Assembly (NCBI GenBank): GCA_040081715.1
Contig: JBEBFY010000012.1
Location: 40,190 to 104,189 of the forward strand
Reading direction: 5' to 3'
Length of the DNA: 64,000 nucleotides
From: CANKJK01 sp040081715
GTDB taxonomy: Bacteria > Acidobacteriota > Vicinamibacteria > Vicinamibacterales > UBA2999
In this document: positions 58,514 through 64,000 of the stretch, in pieces
Position numbering within the stretch: the stretch's first letter is position 1
Layout of the letters: each line of letters starts with the position of its first letter
The notes under the pieces: generated by a model
What the model was told of the DNA's origin: nothing
The model's database searches: none
The model's input: only the letters and a program-made list of their open reading frames with translations
Program-made: the position numbers and the translations under genes

Positions 58514-59431
58514 GTGAAGACGCGAATCCTGACGCTCACGCTCCTCGTCGCGGTCACCGCGGCGCTCGCGCCGCTGGCCGCCCAGCAGGCACCGCAGAAG
58601 CCTGCCGCACCCGCCGCGGGCGGCAAGTACGTACCGGCGAAACTCTCAGACGGCCAGCCCGACATCCAGGGGCACTGGGGTGACATTCTGGAGAACATCG
58701 CCAGCCTGAACGTCGAACGCGGCGATCTGCTGGCCCCGAGGTACGCCGCGATGGGCGGACGCCCGTACCCGGCGCTGCGTATGTTTAAGGGCTTCCTGGT
58801 CGATCCGGCAGATGGGCTGCTGCCGCACCAGCCCTGGGCGCTGAAGCGGCGCGACGAGGCGATGAAGGAGTTCCTGGCGCCGTCGCCCGCGCTGATGGAC
58901 CCGCAGACGCGCGGCTGGCCGAACGGCATGCCCCGCGAGAACTACTACAGCAGCGTCAACAACGGCCCGTTCCAGATCCTGCAGCCGCCGGGCATGGTGG
59001 TCTTCTTCTACGAAATCCATCACGAGTTCCGGATGGTCCCGCTGGCGCGCCCCGGACAGCCGGCGCCGCCGTGCCCGGGTAAGGATGTCCTCATGTGGGA
59101 GGGGTGCTCGCGCGGCCGATGGGAAGGCAACACGCTTGTCATCGAGGTCACCAACAGCAACGACTCCACCCGGTTCGACGTGATGAGCAACTTTCACACG
59201 AGCGACATGAAGGTGACCGAGCGCTGGACGATCCTCGACAAGGACTCGATCGACTACAAAGCGACGATCGACGACCCGAAGGTCTACACGAGGCCATGGA
59301 CGCTCGGCGTGAAGATGATCCGCGCCAAGCCGGGCACGGAGATCTTCGAGTACGCGGGGGTGGAAGGGGATACCGCCGCCACGGAACTCGCCCCGGCGAT
59401 TCAGAAGTTCAACGAGACCAAGAAGAAGTAA
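58514..59431 (+). CDS. Exported 'GDSRGxWEG' protein, type B, copy 2
   Basis: 305 residues from GTG 58514 with the same GGAGG site. Signal peptide almost identical to the gene at 56722, but the mature part diverges. An insertion is present at 'PRYAAMGGRPYPALR' (about 75-90) and another with two Pro-rich/Cys changes at 'PGQPAPPCPGKDVLMWEGCSRGRWEG', where the usual GDSRG reads GCSRG. The Asp-to-Cys change in the core motif, with a second new Cys 11 residues earlier, could allow a disulfide. This suggests a shift of function after duplication. Confidence 0.85.
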   Translation: MKTRILTLTLLVAVTAALAPLAAQQAPQKPAAPAAGGKYVPAKLSDGQPDIQGHWGDILENIASLNVERGDLLAPRYAAMGGRPYPALRMFKGFLVDPADGLLPHQPWALKRRDEAMKEFLAPSPALMDPQTRGWPNGMPRENYYSSVNNGPFQILQPPGMVVFFYEIHHEFRMVPLARPGQPAPPCPGKDVLMWEGCSRGRWEGNTLVIEVTNSNDSTRFDVMSNFHTSDMKVTERWTILDKDSIDYKATIDDPKVYTRPWTLGVKMIRAKPGTEIFEYAGVEGDTAATELAPAIQKFNETKKK

Positions 59432-59520
59432 CCGCAGGGTATTGGTCGCACGCGCATTGATTGAGGCAAGCCTCAGTCATATGGGAAGGCAGCGTTCGCG
59501 CCGGCGTTGACAGGACGGAA

Positions 59521-59901
59521 TCAGACGGTGACGGTCCTTTCGACGCCATTGACACGAACGGTGTAGGTTCCCGCCACAAAGGTCCCATTGAGCGTCACCG
59601 GGACGGTGACATTCTGAATGACCTGCGCGCAGATGTCGCCGCTGCGGTCCGTCATGATGGTGACAATGATCGCCCCGCCCTCACGGGCTTGAGAGACGCG
59701 GCCAACACTTGTGCACGCGTCGGGCAGGACACCGTCGACCTGGAGCGTGACCTGCGCCGGTCTGGGTGCGGTGACGATGACGCGCACGTCGCGCACCTGC
59801 AGTGTTCCGGCGACTGCCGAAGGAGAGGTCAGGCTGGACGTGCATGAGGCGACCACGAATATCAGCACTGCGCCCAGGAGCACGACGTGCGATTCACGCA
59901 T
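59521..59901 (-). CDS. Small lipoprotein, unknown
   Basis: 126 residues from ATG 59901 (ATG 59910 also in frame). Lipobox 'VVASC' gives a lipidated Cys near residue 20. The mature part is a beta-rich domain of about 100 residues ('VRDVRVIVTAPRPAQVTLQVDG', 'GGAIIVTIMTDRSGDICAQ', 'FVAGTYTVRVNGVERTVTV') with two Cys that may pair. Looks like an Ig-like or transthyretin-like fold. Twenty-four bases downstream of the S8 protease on the same strand, so possibly co-transcribed. Confidence 0.72.
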   Translation of the reverse strand: MRESHVVLLGAVLIFVVASCTSSLTSPSAVAGTLQVRDVRVIVTAPRPAQVTLQVDGVLPDACTSVGRVSQAREGGAIIVTIMTDRSGDICAQVIQNVTVPVTLNGTFVAGTYTVRVNGVERTVTV

Positions 59902-59925
59902 GGCCATCACCTCTTGCCCGCTGTT

Positions 59926-61944
59926 CTAATTCCTGACGGTAAGCGCCACCGAGCTCGTCCTCGTCAGGCTCCCGTTCACGCCCGTGATCGTCAGCGTGCG
60001 GCTCCCCGTTGGCGTGCTCGATGCGGTCTGCACGGTCAGCGTTGACGAACTGCCACTCGCCGGATTCGGGCTGAACGATGCCGTGGCACCCGTCGGCAGC
60101 CCACCGAGCGACAAGGTGACGCTGCCGGTGAACCCGCCGCTGCGCGAGATGGACACGGTGTAGGTCGTGTTCCTGCCGCGCCTCACCGAGCGCGTCGATG
60201 GTGACGCGGACAGCGTGAAGTTCGGGACCGGCGCCGCAGTCACGACCAGCGTGACTGTTTGTGTGTGAACAGGTGTGCCGCCAGGGCCGGTGCCAGTGAT
60301 CGGCACCTGATAAGTGCCGGGTGGCGTCGTCGACGCCGTCGTCACCGTCATCGTCGAGGAGCCGGACGTGAGCGACGCGGGGCTGAAGCCGAAGGACGCA
60401 CCGCTCGGCAAGCCGCTGGCGCTGAGCGCGACCGCGCCGCTGAACCCGCCCGTCGGCGTGACCGTCGCGGTGTAGCTCGTGCCCGCGCCTTGAACGACCG
60501 TCCGCGACGCCGGCGTGGCGGATACCGAGAAATCTGGCGACGGAGGTGCGCTGCAGGCGCGAATGGCGGTGTTGACGTTCAAGCGCCCGCCGGAACTCAC
60601 CCACCCGGTCAACGTCGGATCGACGTTGCCGAGGATCGTGCTCCTGAGCGCGGCGGTGTTGAGTGTGCACGCCGACAGCAGCAGCGCGGCGGCACCCGAG
60701 ACGTGCGGTGTCGCCATCGACGTGCCGCTGAAATAGGCATAGCCTCCGTTGCGGATGGTCGAGCGCACGTCCTGACCGGGGGCGCCGATGTGCACTTTCG
60801 TCGCGCCGTAGTTCGAGAACGACGCCATCTGGTCGGTGTTCGTCGTGGCGGCGACCGACACAACGTTCGGCGCGACGTAGTTCGCCGGGTAGAACGCCGA
60901 GGTGTCGTTGTTCGCTCCGTTGTTCCCCGCGGCGGCGACAAACAACATGTCGTTCGCGTTTGCGTTGTTGATCTCGTCGAGCAGCGCCTGCGAGAACCCG
61001 CCGCCGCCCCAGCTGTTCGAGAGCACCCGGACATTGGCGGCGCTCCCGAAGACGCTCTTGGCCTGCATGGCGAACTTGAGGACGTTTATGGCATCCGCCA
61101 GGTAGCCGCTGCCGTTCGCATCGAGGAACTTGAGTCCCATGATGCTCGCGGTCCAGTTGACCCCAACCCCGCCAACGCCATTGTTGCCGACGCCGCCGAT
61201 GGTGCCCGAGACATGCGACCCGTGGTTGTTGTCGTCGAGCGGATCGCACGTCAGCGTCAGCGAGTTGTTGATCGACTTGAAGCCGTGCGTGCCTGCCGCG
61301 CAGTTGACGATCTTGCCGGCAATCGTGACGCTGAAGGCGGACGGCGCCGACCACACGTTGGCGGCCAGGTCCGGATGGGTGTAGTCGATGCCGGTGTCCA
61401 CCACGCCGGTCACGATCGCACGCGACCCGGTGGAGACGTCCCACGCGAGCGGAGCCTCGATGTCGGCCCCGGCGGATCCGGTCGAGCTGCCATAACACGA
61501 CGGGCTGCAGCCAATCGCCAGGCCCAGGTTCTGAAGACCCCAGAGATTCTGGCTCGAAAACTGCGGGTCGTTCGGCGTGGCGACGGCCTGAACGATGTAG
61601 TTCGGCTCCGCGTAGAGCACCCGCGGATCGGTGCGCAGGAACGCCAAGAGCGTTTCCGTGTCGAACACCCGGGAGTGAATCCGGCGGACGCCCGCACTGC
61701 CGACATCGTGATCTTCGTCGGCGTCCATCTGCGTGCCGAGCCGTTGTCGCTCAACGCCGGCGACCGGGGTCCTGAACTTGACGAGCACCTCGCCCGCCGC
61801 CGCCGGCCTGCCGTTGACCACGGTCCTGTCGCCACGCTGGCGAGGCGTCTGGGTGGCCACCGGCACAGCCAGCACCAGCGCGGCGGCGAGCGTCGCAAGC
61901 AGCACCCGTCCAACCGTCGACGACCGAGCAAACCACGACATCAT
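59926..61944 (-). CDS. Secreted S8 serine protease with two Ig-like repeats
   Basis: 672 residues from ATG 61944 (ATG 61941 and GTG 61947 adjacent). Signal peptide, then a fervidolysin-like propeptide ('EVLVKFRTPVAGVERQRLG', 'RVLYAEPNYIVQAV', about 50-120). The subtilase domain has Asp183 ('GVVDTGIDYTHPDL'), His241 ('NNHGSHVSGT') and Ser409 ('FSGTSMATPHVSGAAALLL'). The C-terminus holds two repeats of about 90 residues beginning 'FSVSATPASRTV' and 'FTLSASPSTRSV', each with 'GGFxGxVxLSxxGLPxGA'. They are bacterial Ig-like folds for surface or substrate binding. Extracellular endopeptidase. Confidence 0.93.
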   Translation of the reverse strand: MMSWFARSSTVGRVLLATLAAALVLAVPVATQTPRQRGDRTVVNGRPAAAGEVLVKFRTPVAGVERQRLGTQMDADEDHDVGSAGVRRIHSRVFDTETLLAFLRTDPRVLYAEPNYIVQAVATPNDPQFSSQNLWGLQNLGLAIGCSPSCYGSSTGSAGADIEAPLAWDVSTGSRAIVTGVVDTGIDYTHPDLAANVWSAPSAFSVTIAGKIVNCAAGTHGFKSINNSLTLTCDPLDDNNHGSHVSGTIGGVGNNGVGGVGVNWTASIMGLKFLDANGSGYLADAINVLKFAMQAKSVFGSAANVRVLSNSWGGGGFSQALLDEINNANANDMLFVAAAGNNGANNDTSAFYPANYVAPNVVSVAATTNTDQMASFSNYGATKVHIGAPGQDVRSTIRNGGYAYFSGTSMATPHVSGAAALLLSACTLNTAALRSTILGNVDPTLTGWVSSGGRLNVNTAIRACSAPPSPDFSVSATPASRTVVQGAGTSYTATVTPTGGFSGAVALSASGLPSGASFGFSPASLTSGSSTMTVTTASTTPPGTYQVPITGTGPGGTPVHTQTVTLVVTAAPVPNFTLSASPSTRSVRRGRNTTYTVSISRSGGFTGSVTLSLGGLPTGATASFSPNPASGSSSTLTVQTASSTPTGSRTLTITGVNGSLTRTSSVALTVRN

Positions 61945-62231
61945 GACGCTCCCCCCCCGCGGAAAACGAAAACATTGAGACAACTCGTGCTCTCAGGCCC
62001 CGGCAGCAGAAACTGGAGCAGGGCAAATCCAAGCGAGACTGAAACCTTATCAGAAATCGGAGCATCGACCTGGAGCTGAAATATTGCGGGCACGGAGTGT
62101 CCTTGGGGGTTCAGGTGCGGACACGAACTGAGACATTTCAAGACAGTAAGGCGTGGTAGTTTCCGGCAGCGGCGGCCGTTGAGGCGTCACGGTAGGAACG
62201 CAGCGTGATCGCGCTGGCGAGGAGACGACTG
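61945..62231. other. 287-base divergent intergenic region
   Basis: Lies between the protease (minus) and ankyrin (plus) genes and must hold both promoters. A run of nine C at 61951-61959 is directly upstream of the protease start (Gs in the mRNA, serving as ribosome site). No clear -10 or -35 and no small gene were seen. Confidence 0.4.
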
Positions 62232-63887
62232 ATGGGAATGCGAATGACGGGTGTCCTGGTAGCGCTGCTGTCGGTGGGCGTGGCGTCCTCCGCGGCCGCG
62301 GCGGCACGTGCCGTGCCGTTGATTGAGGCGGTCAAGCAGGGCGATACGGCCGCAGTCCGGACCCTGGTGGCGCAGAAGGTGAACGTCAATGCGACGGAGC
62401 CCGATGGCACCACCGCGTTGCACTGGGCGGCCGACCTCGGCGATGTCCAGTCAGTCGATCTGCTGCTCAAGGCGGGCGCCGCCTTGAGGAGCACCAACCG
62501 GTACGGCGCGACGCCGTTCGGGCTGGCCACCGCGAAGGGGCATGCCGCGGTGATCGAGCGGTTCCTGCAGGCCGGCGAGGACGCCAACGCCGTGATCAGT
62601 GGTGAGCCGGTACTGATGCAGGCGGCGCGGTCGGGGAGCGTCGATGCCGTCAAGACCCTCCTGGCGAAGGGCGCGCAGGTGAACGTGGCGGAAGCGGTGC
62701 ACGGGCAGACGGCGCTGATGTGGGCGGCCGCCGCCGGGCATAGCGCGGTAGTGAAGACGCTGGTGGAAGCCGGTGGCGACATCAAGGCGCGCAACCGCGC
62801 ACCCGGCAAGGGCATCGAGAAGGATGTGGGCTGGCGGATTCCGGCCGACAACGATCCGCTGGGCATCCGGTCGCACCGCGATTCCGGTTCCTGGGGCATC
62901 ACGCTGGACGGGATTCAGTTCACGCCCCTGATGTGGGCGGCGCGCGCCGGCCATATCGACACCGTGAAGACGCTGCTCGACCTGGGCGCCAACGTCAATG
63001 AGGCCAAGCCCGAGGGCACGACGTCCCTCATCCTGGCGATCATCAACAACCACTGGGAACTGGCGTCGAAGCTGCTCGACTGGGGTGCGGACCCGAACCT
63101 GGGCCCCGGCTACACGGCCCTCCACCAGGTGGCGTGGTCGCGGCGCATCAACCTGAAGGCGGCGTTTCACCCGGGCCATCCCGATCCGACCGGCACGGTG
63201 GATAGCCTGGCGCTGGCCAGGCAGATCATCGACAAGGGCGCGAAGGTGAACGCGCAGATGACGCAGAGCTTCAAAGACAACATGCGCAACCGGTTCAGGC
63301 GCATTGGTGCGACGGCCTTCCTGCTGTCGGCGAAGCTCGTGGACCTGCCGATGTTGAAGTTGCTTCTGGAGCACGGCGCGGACCGCACGATTCTGAATAC
63401 GAACGACGACACGGCGCTGATGGTGGCGGCGGGGGTGAGCCTGAGCAATCCCGGTGAGGATGCCGGCAACGAAACCGAGACGCTGGCCACGGTGAAGTTC
63501 CTGCTGGAGCTCGGCGAGAACCTCCACGCGAAGAACAAGAACGGTGAGACCGCACTGCATGGGGCCTCCTACCGTGGCTTCGTCCCGGTGACGCAGCTCC
63601 TGCTCGACAAGGGCGCGGAGCTGCAGGTGCCCAACCTGCTGGGCTGGACGCCCCTTGTCGTGGCCGACGGCGCGTTCTACGCGGGTATCTTCAAGCAGCA
63701 GCCGGCCGTGGCGGCGGTGCTGCGCCAGGCGTACGCCAAGCAAGGCCTGCCCGTGCCGGCCCCGCCGAACGTCGAAGATGAAAGTGCCAAGGCCGAGGCC
63801 GCCAACGGTGGCAACCTTGGGACGGTGGGCCTGCTCGATGGTCCGAAAGTCGGAACCCCTGCCGCGGGCGCGGCCCCGAAGAAGTAG
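62232..63887 (+). CDS. Exported ankyrin-repeat protein (paralogue)
   Basis: 551 residues from ATG 62232, seven bases after GGAG; GTG 62205 is in frame upstream. Signal peptide (GVLVALLSVGVASSAAAA), then ankyrin repeats beginning 'VPLIEAVKQGDTAAVRTLVA'. These include 'GTTALHWAADLGDVQSVDLL', 'GQTALMWAAAAGHSAVVKTL', 'FTPLMWAARAGHIDTVKTLL' and 'GETALHGASYRGFVPVTQLL'. A long non-repeat insert lies at about 185-235, and an Ala/Pro-rich tail ends in 'GAAPKK'. Clear paralogue of the protein at 19116. It is followed 32 bases on by a DUF1552 gene, so gene order differs from the first cassette (ankyrin first). Confidence 0.92.
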   Translation: MGMRMTGVLVALLSVGVASSAAAAARAVPLIEAVKQGDTAAVRTLVAQKVNVNATEPDGTTALHWAADLGDVQSVDLLLKAGAALRSTNRYGATPFGLATAKGHAAVIERFLQAGEDANAVISGEPVLMQAARSGSVDAVKTLLAKGAQVNVAEAVHGQTALMWAAAAGHSAVVKTLVEAGGDIKARNRAPGKGIEKDVGWRIPADNDPLGIRSHRDSGSWGITLDGIQFTPLMWAARAGHIDTVKTLLDLGANVNEAKPEGTTSLILAIINNHWELASKLLDWGADPNLGPGYTALHQVAWSRRINLKAAFHPGHPDPTGTVDSLALARQIIDKGAKVNAQMTQSFKDNMRNRFRRIGATAFLLSAKLVDLPMLKLLLEHGADRTILNTNDDTALMVAAGVSLSNPGEDAGNETETLATVKFLLELGENLHAKNKNGETALHGASYRGFVPVTQLLLDKGAELQVPNLLGWTPLVVADGAFYAGIFKQQPAVAAVLRQAYAKQGLPVPAPPNVEDESAKAEAANGGNLGTVGLLDGPKVGTPAAGAAPKK

Positions 63888-63919
63888 CAGCAGCGACACA
63901 CTCTCAGAGGAGTCTTGCG

Positions 63920-64000
63920 ATGGTGATTTCAAAGATGGCGTTACCCCGGCGGACGTTCCTCCGGGGCCTCGGTACGACGATGGCGCTGCCGATGCTGCAT
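63920..64000 (+). CDS. DUF1552 protein, 3' end outside window
   Basis: Only 27 residues are in the window from ATG 63920, with AGAGGAG upstream. They read as the Tat signal 'ALPRRTFLRGLGTTMALPML', matching the DUF1552 protein at 17781 nearly position for position. The identification rests on this match and on the ankyrin neighbour. Confidence 0.8.
   Translation, partial: MVISKMALPRRTFLRGLGTTMALPMLH

Larger units (their letters stand above)
57686..59431 (+). repeat. Tandem duplication, copy 2
   Basis: Second copy of the module beginning at 55894. The 15 or so bases before and after ATG 57692 match the region of ATG 55900. The block through the end of the type A gene and into the type B signal peptide is nearly identical. 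Confidence 0.9.

Noticed and set aside
61951..61959. Run of nine C as a possible phase-variation tract
   Set aside because: It lies outside the coding part, directly upstream of the protease ATG, and reads as a G-rich ribosome site in the mRNA; slippage would not shift the frame.
1..64000. CRISPR arrays, tRNA or rRNA genes, transposases, prophage genes
   Set aside because: Looked for short regular repeats, cloverleaf-type sequence and mobile-element motifs by eye; none were found, though a tRNA could be missed without a scan.

Overview
The window is a GC-rich, gene-dense bacterial chromosome segment with no RNA genes, insertion sequences or CRISPR array that I could see. The gene content suggests an acidobacterium, most likely of the Vicinamibacteria type. 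Pointers are a TonB-dependent receptor with a carboxypeptidase-regulatory-like N-terminus, DUF1592 cytochrome / DUF1552 / exported ankyrin cassettes, several exported PQQ-type beta-propellers, and a family of exported proteins carrying a 'GDSRGxWEGxTLVV' signature. The taxonomy is inferred from gene families, not from a marker gene.

Layout. 1-6063: C-terminal part of a TonB-dependent receptor, an exported unknown-family protein, a DoxX-like gene fragment, an NHL beta-propeller and an exported HpcH/HpaI-type aldolase. 6074-14742: a surface-glycan region (GSCFA protein, FkbM methyltransferase, SASA-type esterase, YfhO-like membrane protein, a methyltransferase-glycosyltransferase fusion, GDP-L-fucose synthase, a polytopic membrane protein). 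14743-20660: a remnant of a DUF1592 gene, then an intact DUF1592-DUF1552-ankyrin operon. 20976-29199: assorted exported enzymes, with two paralogous PQQ-like propellers, a sulfite-oxidase-fold enzyme, an exported methyltransferase, an old-yellow-enzyme homologue and a Uma2 nuclease. 29230-35401: a five-gene peptide ABC importer of the Yej type. 35409-36031: a DUF433/DUF5615 toxin-antitoxin-like pair. 36255-39313: OsmC, a metallo-beta-lactamase-fold hydrolase and a PQQ dehydrogenase-like protein. 39426-46468: hemD below a six-gene operon in the order MoxR, DUF58, BatD/MxaA-like, VWA, MxaK-like, VWA, the same order as mxaRSACKL of methylotrophs. 46529-51389: housekeeping genes coaA, rdgB and rph, then a GerMN protein, an amidase and a VOC protein. 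51430-55875: a sodium/solute symporter with its DUF3311 partner, then a divergent LuxE-like ligase / LuxC-like reductase pair. 55894-59431: a tandem duplication of a two-gene exported module. 59521-64000: a lipoprotein, an S8 protease with two Ig-like repeats, and a second ankyrin-DUF1552 cassette running off the window.

The dominant theme is the periplasm and cell surface: about half of the genes carry Sec, Tat or lipoprotein signals. The best candidates for undescribed biology are the repeated cytochrome/DUF1552/exported-ankyrin cassette, the mxaRSACKL-like operon next to a PQQ dehydrogenase-like gene, the tandem 'GDSRG' module, and a repeated promoter arrangement in which a TANNNT hexamer lies 6-11 bases before the start codon, suggesting widespread leaderless transcription.
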